Shown: piece by piece, positions 45,717 through 57,242 of the stretch
Numbering within the stretch: the stretch's first letter is position 1
How the letters are laid out: every line of letters starts with the position of its first letter
NCBI GenBank assembly: GCA_963669155.1
Contig: OZ022593.1
Span: 4,087,155 to 4,151,154, forward strand
From: Arbacia lixula
Taxonomy: Eukaryota > Echinodermata > Echinoidea > Arbacioida > Arbaciidae
DNA length: 64,000 nucleotides
Direction: 5' to 3'
Translations under genes and position numbers: made by a program
The notes under the pieces: generated by a model
Told to the model about the DNA's origin: nothing
The model's input: the letters and a program-made list of their open reading frames with translations, nothing else
The model's database searches: none

Positions 45717-48700
45717 TTTGAGTGCAAAATTATTTAGAATAATAGATTTAAAAAAAAAGTGGAGGAGGAAGAGGAGCTGCGGGATAGCGGCTTTTCTTTT
45801 GCTGTTCTTTCTCTTTTTTCTCTTGTTCGTCATGTCTTTTGCTGGGTTACTTCTTTTTTCTTTATTTGGTTTTTTTTGTGGGCTTGTTTTAGGTAGCATG
45901 AATTGGTGTAGTGAGAATGTAGTGTGCTGTGTGAGGGTGTGGGTTCCGTCTTCTGCTCATTTTGGGGTTCTGTCTATGCTTTGTTGCGGTATAATAGGAA
46001 GAATATATAAGGCTGTCATTTTCGTAGTTAAGGCCTATGTTTGAGTTGGAAAAATGAATTATAATTTAACTTTTTGTCATTAAATGTAAGAGGTCTTAGA
46101 GATAAAGTTAAGAGGAGAAATGTATTTGAATGGTGTAAAAATAAACGAAGTAATATTATTTGTTTGCAAGAAACATATAGTACTCATGAAGTTGAAGAAA
46201 ATTGGAAGTCAGATTGGACAGGGCCAATGATTTTTAGTCATGGAACAAATCATAGTAAAGGAGTTTTAGTCTTGGTTACTCAAAGTTTTGGTTTTAAGAT
46301 AGAGCAAACGATAATAGATGAAGAGGGAAGATTTATATTTTTAAAAGGCGAAATTCAAGGAGTAAAAATATTGTTAGGTAATGTTTATTTCCCTACAAAA
46401 GATAAAGAAAAGTTGCAAGTTGATTTTTTGAAGAAGTTGGACAAGGTCATGTTTGATTTAGAAGTTCGAGATTGTATAATTTTATTAGGAGGAGATTTTA
46501 ATACTATAATGAATTTTGAGTTGGATTATGTTGGCTCTAATGTTGTTTTTAAATCAAAATTTCGTGATATATTGGTTGATTTTCTTTCTAAATATGATTT
46601 GATAGATATATGGAGAAAACGAAATCCTCAAGAAAGACAATTCACTTTTAGACAAAAATGGCCAGTTGTTCAAAGTAGACTAGATTATTGGTTTATATCA
46701 TCTAAATTGGAAAAATTAGTTAGTGTAAGTGATATTTTGATATCAATTACACCAGACCATTCTGGCATTTGAATTAAACTTAGGCACATGATAGATGAAC
46801 TGTGTTATGGTAAATCATATTGGAAGTTTAATAATAGTCTGTGCTTGGACAAGGAATTTGTTGGGGGAATGACAAGTGAAATATTGAAATTGGATAATGA
46901 ATGGCGTCCGCAAATTGGGAATAAAATTATATATTGGGATTTTATTAAAATGAAGATGAGGGAATATATAATAAGATATTCATCTGGAAAAGCTAAGATG
47001 AGAAGAGAAAAGATTGAACAAATTGAAAAAGAAGTGGAAGATTTAAAAGGACAGGTAATCAATACACCTTTAAAAATTATAAGTGAACAAATTGATGAGA
47101 AACGAATGGAGTTAAAGAAATTATATGAATACTATAATCAAGGGGTAATGGTGAGGTCTCGAGCAGCATGGTTTGAAGAGGAAGAAAGAAATATGCAGTA
47201 TTTTGAACAACTTTTAAAAACTAACAAGAGAAAAGGTGTAATAAGAGAGATTTATAATGAAGAGGGTGAAATTATACAAGATAAAAATGGTATATTAAAT
47301 GTGATTAAAATGTTCTATAATAATATGTATAAATTAAAAGATATTGAATTATTAGATGAAAGTGATAATGTATTTTTAAAGGATATACCTCAATTAAGTA
47401 GACAGAGTAGAGATTTATGTGAAGGTAAAATGTTAAAAGAAGACTGTTATAATGTTTTGAAGGAAATGAAATTAAATAAATCACCGGGTAATAATGGGTT
47501 TACTGTAGAATTTTATTGTATTTTTTGGCCAGTTTTGGGAGATATAGTGGTAGACTCATTTAATGAAGCTTTTGATAGAGGAGAATTGTCTTCTTCTCAA
47601 AAACAAGGGGTAATAACATTGATTGAGAAGGAAGGTAAAGATGTTTTATTTGTGAAAAATTATAGACCAATAACTCTTTTAAATGTGGACTATAAGATTG
47701 TTTCAAAAGTTTTGGCAAAAAGAATGAAAGAAGTACTTGGGGAAATAATTCATTATGACCAAGTTGGATATATTAAAAATGGAAATATAGGAGAGGCAGT
47801 ACGTTTAATAGATGATATGGTTTTTTATTCATTAAATAGATCTGTTGGATTTTTAGGCGCTGTGGATTTTGAGAAGGCTTTTGATTCGGTTTCACATAAA
47901 AAAAAATAATATTTATTTAATGTATTGAAATTATTTGGATTCGGTGAATCTTTTTGTATTTGGGTACAAATTTCATACAAAGATATAAGTAGCTGTGTAA
48001 TGAATGGAGGGCATTCTACGGGTTATTTTAATATTTTTAGAGGGGTGAGGCAAGGAGATCCTATATCGCCTTATTTATTTTTGATAGCCATCGAAACTTT
48101 GGCACTTGTTATTAGAAAAGATCTTAATTTTCATGGAATTAAATTTGGGGATCATGAAGTTAAACAAGTAATGTATGCTGATGATAAAACAATTTTTGTT
48201 AAAGATATAGAATCTATTGAGAGATTACAAAAGATTTTTGAAGATTTTGAGAAAGTTAGTGGACTTAAAGTCAATAAGGAAAAAACAAACTTTATGTGGT
48301 TGGGTAGTGGTACTGAAATACCAGGGGAGCCCACTTTTGGAAATTTGGTTTATGAAATAAAGATTTTAGGTGTGTATTATACACGTAATAAAATACGAAA
48401 AGATGATTTGAATTATAAAGAAGTATTAAGTAAGATAAAAAGATTGTTAGGGTGGTGGAAGCAAAGGGATTTAACAATGATGGGCAAAATTCAATTATTG
48501 AAAACGTATGCACTTTCTAAATTAAATTATGTTTCCTCTTTAATTTTGGTACCTAGGTGGGTTTATGAGGAAGTTAATCAACTTTCATTTGATTTTTTGT
48601 GGAATGGTAATGATCGAATTAAGAGAAAAATTTTGTATCAAAATTATGAATTGGGGGGACTTAGAATGAATAATTTTGAATTTGTTGTAAAAACTCAGCG

Positions 48701-50311
48701 AATAATGTGGCTTAAACGTCTTTTGTATGGGGATAAGCATTTAGGATGGAAGGTTTACTTTGATTATTGCTGTAGATCAGTAGGAGGAAGGTTTGTGTTT
48801 CTATGTGATTATGATATTCATAAGATGGATTTAAAAGAAGTACCACCCTTTTATGTAGACATTTTGAAAATTTGGCAAGATATAGAAAATTGTAGGCACT
48901 TTGAAAATGATAAGATGAATCCTATTATTTTTAATAATAGACATGTGTGCTTAAGAAATAGAATGATCTTTGATCAAGATCTATTTCAAAGAGGTATAAT
49001 TAAGGTGTCTGATATAATGTTGAATAATAGTTTGAGATCTGTTGCTCACTTTTTAGGCTTAGGAATAAAAAGTGAAGGATTATTAAAGATTCATGATATT
49101 TTTGGTGCGTTGCCATACCAATGGAAAGAAGATATAGGTATAAGTAGATACATTCAAGTAGATATTCAATCATTTGAAATTAGATTAAAAGTTTTAGGAT
49201 AAACAGGATTGTTAATAGATTTAAAATCTAGGCACTTATATGAATATTTATTTAAAAATCTTCAAAAGGAATATAATTTGTGTATTGGGGATGGACATAA
49301 TAATATCGATTATAGTAATGAAGAATTGAAAAATATATTTTTAAGAAAAACAATGCAGTTTTGGGGGGCAAATTGAGAGAATTTCAATATAAACTATTGC
49401 ACAGGGCATTATATACAAAAGAACACTTATTTCGGTTTGGATTTGCTAGTGATAATTTATGTTCTTTTTGTAAAAATGAGATTGAAACATATTCACATTT
49501 ATTTTGTAAATGTTTATATGTACAAAGGTTTTGGTTAGATATAATTGAATATTTTAATTCGTTTGAAATTAGGAATATGGATTGGAAAATAATATTTGTA
49601 GGATTGGAAGGGAGATCTTATAGAGTCAAATATATTAATTGTATTATTTTGTTGTTAAAATATTATATTTATTCCTCAAGAATAAAAGGTGTACTTCCTT
49701 CTTTACGAAAAATACAGAAAATTATTTTGGATTATAAAGAAGAAGAAAAAAACATTGCTACTAAAAAGGGTAAATTAGGGGATCATTTACAAAAATGGGA
49801 ACATTATAAAATAAATGTAAGGTGATTAATTGTATTTTGTTGGGATTACAGGGTTTCGTTAATTATTTCTTTCTTATTTAGTCGATTGTGACAGCTTTCT
49901 ATATTTGCTATTCAATTATATATATATATATATTTGTTTTTAGCTTAACTCGAAATGAGCAGAGGTACAGGAACGGGTGTGTGAGGTATGTGTGTAACGG
50001 GGTGAGATGTGGGATGGGGGGGGGGGTGGGGGGGGATTGGGGTTTGACGTCAGTAGCATGTCTTTGTTTCCTTTTTATCTTTTTGTTAACCTCCATTATT
50101 TCATGGAATCAGGGCATTGAATATACAGTTTTGTTTATGCATCTTAGTCAATAATTTTTAATTTACCTAATTTCATTTAAAAATGTAATTGATATATTTT
50201 TTTGTTTATAAATACTAAGTTAACATTTGAAATATTTTTGTGGCGTATATTCAACTGTAAATGTATTTTACATATTTGGAGGAATAAAAATCACTTAAAA
50301 AAAAAAAACAA
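45717..50311 (+). mobile_element. Nearly complete L1/Tx1-type LINE inserted in (TG)n
   Basis: The 4.6-kb element contains about 340 bp of leader, a complete-length ORF2 (46054-49825), a 3' untranslated region with a G-rich patch near 50007-50041, AATAAA at 50283-50288 and an A run at 50297-50308. (TG)n lies directly on both sides. No ORF1 is visible, so the copy is either 5'-truncated upstream of ORF2 or belongs to a single-ORF lineage. Its sense strand is strikingly A- and T-rich compared with the older copies. The open frame 45544-46044 across its leader is low-complexity and not called. Confidence 0.9.
46054..49825 (+). pseudogene. LINE ORF2: endonuclease and reverse transcriptase, lightly broken
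   Basis: In the family this protein nicks the target DNA and copies the element RNA into it. The endonuclease shows LSLNVRGL, IICLQETYST, SHGTNHSKGV, LLGGDFN, SRLDYW and TPDHSG. The reverse transcriptase shows KSPGNNGF, NYRPITLLNVDYKI, VDFEKAFDSV (motif A), FRGVRQGDPISPYLF (motif B) and MYADDKT (motif C). A CSFC...SHLFC zinc-knuckle-like region lies near the C terminus. The span of about 1257 codons is normal for Tx1-type ORF2. Breaks are few: a one-base slip in the T run at 46071-46075 just after the ATG, in-frame stops at 46770-46772, 47907-47909 and 49200-49202, and a one-base slip in the G run near 49363-49368. It is therefore a young but inactive copy, or partly a sequencing artefact at homopolymers. 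Confidence 0.9.
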
Positions 50312-50349
50312 GTGTATGTGTGTATGTGTGTATGTGTGTGTGTGTATGT

Positions 50350-50380
<31 letters not shown>

Positions 50381-50395
50381 CGCGTGTGCGCGTGT
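50312..50395. repeat. (TG)n array at the 3' edge of the younger LINE
   Basis: GTGTAT-rich and GT-rich repeat directly after the LINE A run. It is the other half of the array at 45587-45716. Confidence 0.95.
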
Positions 50396-50744
50396 TCTTT
50401 GCACTTGGGTTTGGGTAGTGTTAGTTAAGTGCATGGGGTGGGGTGGACATGAGAGGGGGGATGATTTTTGATAAACTTATTTCATTCTTCTTTTTTTAAC
50501 TTTGGAATATTTTTTTTCTATATCATTGAACACGTAATTTCCAATGATTCGTATATCATTGAGCATGTAATTTTCAATGATATGTATATCAATGATAATG
50601 TAATTTTGCTTATAATTTCCAATGCAATACTTTGTATACTTCACATGAAGTTTATGATTTATGAAATAATTGTGTTTGAATTAAATCAAAATCAAAATCA
50701 CTTGGGGTCAAAGGTAATGATAATACAGTTGAGTAAATAAGTAG
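50396..50744 (+). mobile_element. Remainder of the older LINE's 3' untranslated region
   Basis: This resembles 8690-9050 of the 7.6-kb LINE copy. Both have a GGGGTGGGGTGGAC-like G-rich block, a G run, then TTTCATTCTT, a TTTGGAAT/ATGGAATT block and a TATCATTG block. It therefore continues the copy that starts at 43322, which the younger LINE split. The extreme 3' end is uncertain because a MITE begins at 50749. Confidence 0.6.
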
Positions 50745-50748
50745 TTAA

Positions 50749-51220
50749 AGGCATATTTCAATAAAAGTGCAAACATGGGGAAAAGCATATTACTGAAGGC
50801 TTGACGAAAATCCGTTAAAGCATAAGAAAGTTATAATCTTTTAAAATGTAAATTTTGTGACGTCACGTGCGAGGTGCTCTCCCATGTGTCGTGTACCATA
50901 ATTGCATAAATTGCTCTTCTTCTGTTTTTGACAACGGAATGTTTTTTTCATAAAGGTATGCATGTAAAAACGTATTTTTGATGATGTATCAAATGCACAA
51001 GTAAAAGGATGCATACTTTTGAAGAAAATTGACATTTTTGAAAGAAAAATGTACATAACATAATAGAAGAGCACCTTGCACGTGACGTTACAAAATAAAA
51101 ACTTTAAAAGACTATAACTTTCTTATCCTTTGACAAATTTTCATCGAACATTCACTGATATGTTTCTTTCATGTGTCTGTTTTTATTGAAATAAACATAA
51201 TTTCTGGGTGAGCTAACCAT
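50749..51220. mobile_element. TTAA-flanked MITE, family A, copy 2
   Basis: TTAA flanks both sides (50745-50748 and 51221-51224). Internal blocks match copy 1: GACGAAAATCCGT, GTGCGAGGTGCTCTCCCAT, ATTGCTCTT, TGATGTATCAAATGCACA and TTTCTTATCCTTTGA. The length is 472 bp. The right terminal repeat is slightly more eroded than in copy 1. Confidence 0.85.
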
Positions 51221-51605
51221 TTAAGTAAATAAGTACAAAGTATATATAAATCAAAGCAAATAAGTACATCATAGAAATGACATATTATCATCATAAACAT
51301 ACATAAGTGTATGTGTTCGTGTGACTGCATGTATGTGTTGAACTAGGGATGTCCGTTTCATACATCGATCCTTGGTTGAAAAAAATTCTAGCAGGCTCAT
51401 TGTAAGAGTGGCCAGCCAATCCAACAGCTTATTACAATACCGACTTGCCTAGAATATAGTTTCGAAATATCACTAGATGATTTGTCGCGATGACGAATTT
51501 ACAATGATTCGACGGTAATAAAATGACGCCATCGGTGATGACGTCATTGGTGAATCATCAAAGTGTGTATAGACTGCACACGAACCTTTCACGAAATAGT
51601 CTGTC

Positions 51606-51636
51606 ATGACCACTGAACTATTAGTTCAGTGGTCAT
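51606..51636. other. Short perfect hairpin
   Basis: ATGACCACTGAACTA (51606-51620) is the exact reverse complement of 51622-51636, with a one-base centre. TTAGTTCAGTGGTC also occurs at 7318-7331. The stretch 51225-51605 before it and 51637-52207 after it holds nothing else I can support. Confidence 0.8.
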
Positions 51637-52207
51637 AACTTTTTTTTTACAAATAATGTGGAGGCGGTGCTCGCTACCTTAACACACACAAGTGACACAA
51701 AAGATATATGGGTTAGAAGTCAGAAGGCACGTCAAGTTTTTAACTTATCGTACAGTACACATTGTCCATTATTAAATTTAGGCTGTATCTGCATATTAGT
51801 TTATTATCCGTGTTTGACGAATTTATATTTTTCAAACATTTCCCTTGATATCTCTATCACTTGATTGAATCAACGTGGAATCAAATTAATCTGTATTGTC
51901 GGTTAATGATTATCCTTGTTGAAATTTCTCAAACACACGAATAATCTCATTGTTGGCTGCAGCTTTTGATTGTGATAGGCCTATAATTCATTGAAATTAT
52001 AGTGGGATAAATCCGGCAAATGGGGTGCTCGAAACTACAGCAGTAATAAAATTATGGGCAAGAGAAAAGAAACATGGGCACCTAATCGGACATATATGTG
52101 TGCGTGCACCGGTTGCACCTGAGCTCTTCAATTTTTACCTCATTCTGATTGCGCAAACTTTGTTTGCTATGCTGTATATATGTTATTACTAAATAGCATG
52201 TAACTAG

Positions 52208-54017
52208 TTTTGTCTAAATTAAGCTACAGTTTGTTTGCTTTTATCCAATTTGTATCACTTTTAAGTTCGTTATTTAAAATTTGCGTCAATTGATCTGGAT
52301 CGCCATATTATATTCGAGTCGTCAGCAAAAAGTATAAATTGAAGCAAACGAGATGACTTCTCAATGTCGTTTATATAAATAATGAACAAAAGTTGGCCAA
52401 GAATACTGCCCTGCGGAACTCCACAACTCAGTTTTGGTTCAGAGAAATGATCGTTCAATGAAACGAACTGGGAGCGCCCTTTAAGATAATTCATGAACCA
52501 CGTCAACGGTTTTCCCCGAATTCCATAGTGAGAAAGTTTGTAAAGTAGGATGTCATGATCAACTGTATCAAATGCTTTAGAAAAGTCTATGAACAAACCA
52601 ACCGTATTAGAAGACTGATCAGTAGCTTTGGCAACTGTTTGAACTAAAGAAAGTATTGCATAGGTAGTGCTACTCTTTTCCCGGAAGCTAAATTGAGTAT
52701 CAGAAAGGATGTTGTGCTTTTTAAAGAATTTTATTGTTCGTATGTGGACCAACTTCTCAAGGATTTTTGATAATGTTGTAAGCAGTGAGATGGGTCTGTA
52801 ATTACTTGTTAGTGCATTGTCACCCTTTTTGAAAATTGGGATTATCTTCGAATTTTCATTGATTCTGGAATATGTCCAGATAGTAATGACAAATTGAGTA
52901 TATGTACAAGAGGATCAACTACATAATTCATAGTTTTCTGTAAAAGATTGTTATCAATTTCATCAAATCAAATCCTGCACTCTTATACAATTTTAGGCCA
53001 GAAATAATTTCAATTACTTCTTGCGGGTACGTAGGAGAGAAAAATATGGAACTTTCATTTCTGTCCCCCAGGTAGTGGTGAAATGAACGATGTGTTGATG
53101 GTATGCGCCTGGCAAGGTTAAAACCAACTTTGGAAAAATAATCATTGAAAATATCTGCCATGTGAGCTTCATCCTCGACAACAGTATCATTATGTCTAAG
53201 CTTAGTTATCTTAGAATGCTTTGGTCTATAATTGATGGTAGAATTGATGATATTCCATGTTCTCTTTAAAAGATCATTTTTGTAACGACTGAATTGATCA
53301 TGATAATACTCTTTTTAGCAGTACGGATCACCCCTGTAAGTACATTCTTATAATTGGTATAATCAATCCTTGTTTGATCAGTAAGTTTATATATATATAT
53401 TCATAGTATAGTTTATTTTTCCGATTTATTGAATGTAGAATTGAATTTGTTATCCAAGGTAGTCTGGGCGATTTTTTAAAATAATTTTTAGACTTAGGTT
53501 TAGAAAAAGGAATATTTCGATTTACATGCGACATAAAGGTTTCAACAAATATTTCATATGACTGTTTAACATCGTCTGTATTAAACACGTCATCCCAAGA
53601 TTCTTCTTCAAGACTTAATTTCAATCGACACAGATTTTCGTCATTATATATACGTCTTTTACGCACATGACTAGAAGAGTTATTTGCCTGAAACCGTTCA
53701 GAATAATACACAAAAATCGGAAAATGGTCAGAAATATACAGGACAATGCCAGCTTTAAATTCAGAACGTACATTTGAAAAAAATTGTCAATAAGAGTTGC
53801 CGAAGTATTGGTTATTCTAGTGGGTCTAGAAATAAGTGGCAAAAAAGAGGCAGAGAGGAATGTCTCTAAAAAATCATGTGCAGGAATATTAGCATCACTG
53901 GATAAAAGATCATAGTTAAAATCTCCCAAAGATCATAGTTAAAATCTCCCAGTTATGGACTTATGGTACATAGACTGATGAAGAATGTTTAAGTTACAAG
54001 GAAAATCATCAGCTGTT
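52208..54017 (-). mobile_element. CR1/jockey-type LINE fragment on the minus strand
   Basis: Reading the minus strand from 54017 downward gives an endonuclease C-terminal part with MGDFNYDLLSSD and PLISRPTRITNTSATLIDNF. A linker with RLPWITNSILHSINRKNKLY follows, and then a reverse transcriptase with FIDFSKAFDTVDHDIL (motif A), SCGVPQGSILGQLLFIIYIND (motif B region, one residue pair altered) and FADDSN (motif C). After a frameshift at 52270 a short NELKSDTNWIKANKL-like piece follows. Homology stops near 52208, so the 3' part is missing, and the 5' part is missing beyond 54017. Several stops and frameshifts make it inactive. A 23-bp direct duplication lies at 53906-53951. It is a different, better preserved lineage than the LINE at 11.4-15.4 kb. 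Confidence 0.85.
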
Positions 54018-54200
54018 AAATTAATGCAGATTCATCTTCTCCTAGTCACAAAGGAATGCTTTACAGAGCTTCTCTTTGTTCGAATCTGCCGATTCTTTTG
54101 CCTGGATTTGACGTATAAACAAACTAGGATGCGCAGAAGAATTTAAGGAAATATCCTCACCATATATGCTTGCGCATTAATGACAATCCACTAGCAACTG
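54018..54200 (+). repeat. Dispersed repeat R, copy 2
   Basis: This matches 16262-16475 with small deletions: TTAATGCAGATTCAT, CTAGTCACAAAGGAATGCTT, TTGCCTGGATTTGACGTATA and GAAATATCCTCACC. It abuts the broken end of the minus-strand LINE. Confidence 0.75.
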
Positions 54201-55202
54201 ACATCACAATTATTGAGAAACCTATAAGGTGGCCCTGATAATAACTATAATTTCCAATTCATGTAATATTTAGGCCATCTTTAGGATTGTCTTGAGCTTT
54301 TCACAGCATGAGCATCTTTCAATATATTGCCCGTTAGTGTGGTGTTTCGTCATTGTGGTTACATGAAGGGGTGAGTTAGAAGAGCAGGATGGACAAGGAC
54401 AGATGGAGAGCGAGACGGATTCGGGCCTGTCTTTTAAGTTCCCATTATAAAAATTAGCATACGGAAGCTCGACGCATGTACAAAGAGCGATACAATCAGG
54501 CGAATCGGAGACACTTATCTAGCACAAATGAAATCCGCCTGCATGCACGCATAACGGCCGGTACGTAACTTGCATGTTGTGTGTACGTACTTGTGGCTGC
54601 GCTGGCTATATAGTGATCTAGCCGGTGCGCGTGCACGGGCGCGGATTAGTGCAGAGCGTCAATTTACCGTGCATTTTTATCTCGACGGAGGCAGGAAAAT
54701 CGCTGAGAAGAAGCTAAATGGGGACGAAAAGCCCCCAAAACATCGGACATTTTTACAGTTTATGGACCATCTTGGAATCTAAATGCTTGGATTTATCAGA
54801 AGCAACACTGAATTAAATACATAAATGTATTTGACGGAGAATGGAACATTAAATAGGTACGTGGTGCCGTTTAATTATAGTTTCTCGTCAAGCGAGCGCT
54901 TGGCCCCTGCAGTTTCGGGTCTCTAACCAGCTCAGTGCAACTCCGGCCCGGGGAGTGGAGTCGCAAACACAGCCACTGGGGCTGGGCTGGGGGGGGGGGG
55001 GGGGGGGGGGGGTATTCTGAAATGGGCGCTAATTAACTTTGTGCATTGTGTGCATTATATATGTTTGATACCAAAGTGAATTAGCACCTAAAAATGTTAT
55101 CTCTCCTAAGATAAAATGTCCCCAAAATATTTTATCTTTGGTATTCCCTCCTGCCTGGTATTCCGAAAAGTGTGTCACAAATATTTTAACCAAAGCCAAG
55201 GC
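54201..55202. other. No certain gene; G+C-richer stretch with a 24-base G run
   Basis: Positions about 54540-54860 are richer in CpG than the surroundings and contain TATATAG near 54608 and a possible donor AATAG|GTACGT near 54855. A promoter with a noncoding first exon on the plus strand is possible but unsupported. A run of 24 G lies at 54989-55012. I do not call the 70-codon frame at 54570-54782. Confidence 0.3.
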
Positions 55203-55621
55203 AATATTATACACCTAACAATTGTAAGACACACCCCTCGACCCCCGCCCCGGGAGTGGTGCGTCACTTGTCAAATGTGAGTCGGATTTTCATGTATTAT
55301 GACGCACATGTGTGTCTCGTCTGTGACGGACCTTTTCTTACCATGACTGTGCCTGGACGAAAAATATGATGCACCAGTGCTTGACTGACCAGCTGACTGT
55401 CTCCATGACAAGAATCACTGAATCAGTTTTGATTTGAGAGGAACGACATACAAGACAAGTGCGCTGCACGAAAAACTTGTTTTATCCGGAGCCATTGTCG
55501 TGCGGGTGTGCGGGCTGGATATACAAAAACGGATGTATCTTTGCTATCATGAGACATGATACAAAGAAAAGCTAAACAACTTCTGATGATGCAAGGTGAC
55601 AGCAAATCATAGACAAGATTT

Positions 55622-56988
55622 TAAGCCTGAGTCATATCAATTTTTTTGTAAACCGGGGCTTAATCGCGTTGCTGCTGTCGAGCTCCGGTGCATCAATAAA
55701 TGAGACGGGGCGAAGTCGAAGACCAATTTTTCCTCTTTACGCGACACTCTGTACGTACCCGTACTGTGATCAGCCCCGGGGACGGCTCCCATACAGCGGG
55801 AGGCCGGAGCTGTCCTCGAGGATACATGTAAGTGTACCCCAGCAACATACTCGGATTATGGGCAACGCTCATGCCCGGGTCTCCGAGTTCTCCGACCCGC
55901 TGTTCAGCGTGTTTAACTGCCCACGGCCCATTTCACTACATCGCATTTGCAATGTAGTGTTTGCGGTAAAGTATAAGAACTTACATGGATGAAATATCAC
56001 AATATTTCCCATTATTTATCTTGACAATATCAAGACTCATTGCTCGACCGCAATCAATCACGTCAATTATCAGGTCCCCGACATCGACTAGACTCCGATC
56101 TCACTGCACTAGCGCTATAGCGCATACATACCTACTACGCGTACTCGCTGTGTGGCGCGCGCGCTGTGGGGATGGCCTGCGCATCGACTGCATTTACTGC
56201 ACACGCACCACGGCCACACGCGGACCATGCCGCGCCACGCACAAGGACCTGCCTAGCCCCGGGACTGCTCCCGCGCAGCGGGAGCGTCCTGAGGGCTCGC
56301 CACCAATTTCCCTGCATGTCATATCCGACTACCGAGAAATCAACCCGTGCACATGAATGAATTACTCATTTCAAGTACATTTATCACATATAAATGGCTA
56401 AATGTATTGAATGTATACCTGAGCTATAAAATTGCTTGAAAATGCTAAGCAACGTTACATATTTCCTCTTCACATATGATCATGATCTTTGTAACAAATA
56501 CAGTTTGTATGCTGCCATCTTGGCTGCTTCAAAATCGTACACTATAAAGGGGAACTGGCGCATGCGCGTTAAGTTTTGCATAGCAGCTGTGATCGTGCGA
56601 TTCTGAACAACTTTAGGTCGAAAACAATTTTTAAAAATGCAACATGGATTAAATTCATCTTCAAACCAACTACGGAATTATTCAAGTATATATTTTATGT
56701 AAACATGTGCCATAGATTTGAAATTTGAGTAACAGAATTGCTGAAAGCAACTAATATAATCACTGCAAATCTCGACTTCCTTACTTCAAAGCTCCGTGCT
56801 ACGCAGCCCGCTCACTGCGTGAGCGGGCTGGTCGCAGTAAGGACCTGCCTAGCTCCTCACGCGCTCGAGCCATGCAGAGAGCGGGTTGAACCCACTCTGG
56901 TTGTTTCTCATCGATGCACCGGTTTAAAAAAAATGGCTTGATAACTTCGATGGAGGCCCGGTTTACAAATCGAATCAACTCAGGCTTA
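55622..56988. mobile_element. hAT-like non-autonomous transposon, copy 2
   Basis: The ends TAAGCCTGAGTCATATC and, inverted, TAAGCCTGAGTTGATTCG match those of 28759-29394, and subterminal TTGTAAACCGGG blocks are shared. Internal matches include ACCCGCTGTTC, CCCATTTCACTACATCGCAT and TTATCTTGACAA, all inverted relative to copy 1. A second insertion (56258-56838) accounts for much of the extra length. No clear 8-bp duplication flanks this copy. G+C-rich frames across it (55669-56360) are chance open frames. Confidence 0.8.
56258..56838. mobile_element. Unrecognised 581-bp insertion with 15-bp target duplication
   Basis: AAGGACCTGCCTAGC occurs exactly at 56243-56257 and again at 56839-56853. In hAT-like copy 1 the corresponding site, read inverted, occurs only once (CACAAGTTCCTGCCTTAGCTCC), so this is a real insertion with a target duplication. 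Each end carries a G+C-rich hairpin: GCTCCCGCGCAGCGGGAGC near the left and GCCCGCTCACTGCGTGAGCGGGC-type pairing near the right. A 15-bp duplication suits a target-primed element or an unusual DNA transposon. Confidence 0.75.
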
Positions 56989-57242
56989 TTCAATCCAAGG
57001 AGTTTGCATGTTTAAAAGCCCGACAACGTGAGTAAATTGCGCAGACAGACTCCTTCGTATCATGCATAGGCATTATGAAGCGGTAAAATGACTGACTATG
57101 ATGCATCCATTCTCCATGCTATGACTGACCTAATGCTTCCATGATGGTACCCTGCATCACTAATTTGTTGGTCAATGACCCACCTATGACGCACCATTCC
57201 CGGGGGTCGAGGGGTGCGTTTTACAATTGATAGGTGTATACA

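Larger units (their letters stand above)
55203..57242. repeat. Inverted repeat pair framing a nested transposon
   Basis: Positions 55203-55265 match the reverse complement of 57186-57242, including ACACCTA, ACAATTGTAA, ACACCCCTCGACCCCC and GGTGCGTCA. Between the arms lies the hAT-like element copy 2. The arms look like ends of an older foldback element into which the hAT-like copy was inserted. Confidence 0.6.

Noticed and set aside
45544-46044. 166-codon hydrophobic frame upstream of the LINE ORF2
   Set aside because: It runs from the TG array through T-rich leader sequence, has no similarity to LINE ORF1, and has low-complexity composition.
54570-54855. First exon and promoter of a plus-strand gene
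   Set aside because: A TATA-like word, CpG richness and one donor-like site are suggestive, but no acceptor or downstream coding exon could be tied to it.
55669-56360. Overlapping G+C-rich frames of about 60-120 codons
   Set aside because: They lie in the hAT-like element copy 2 and cross the boundary of its nested insertion, so they are chance frames.
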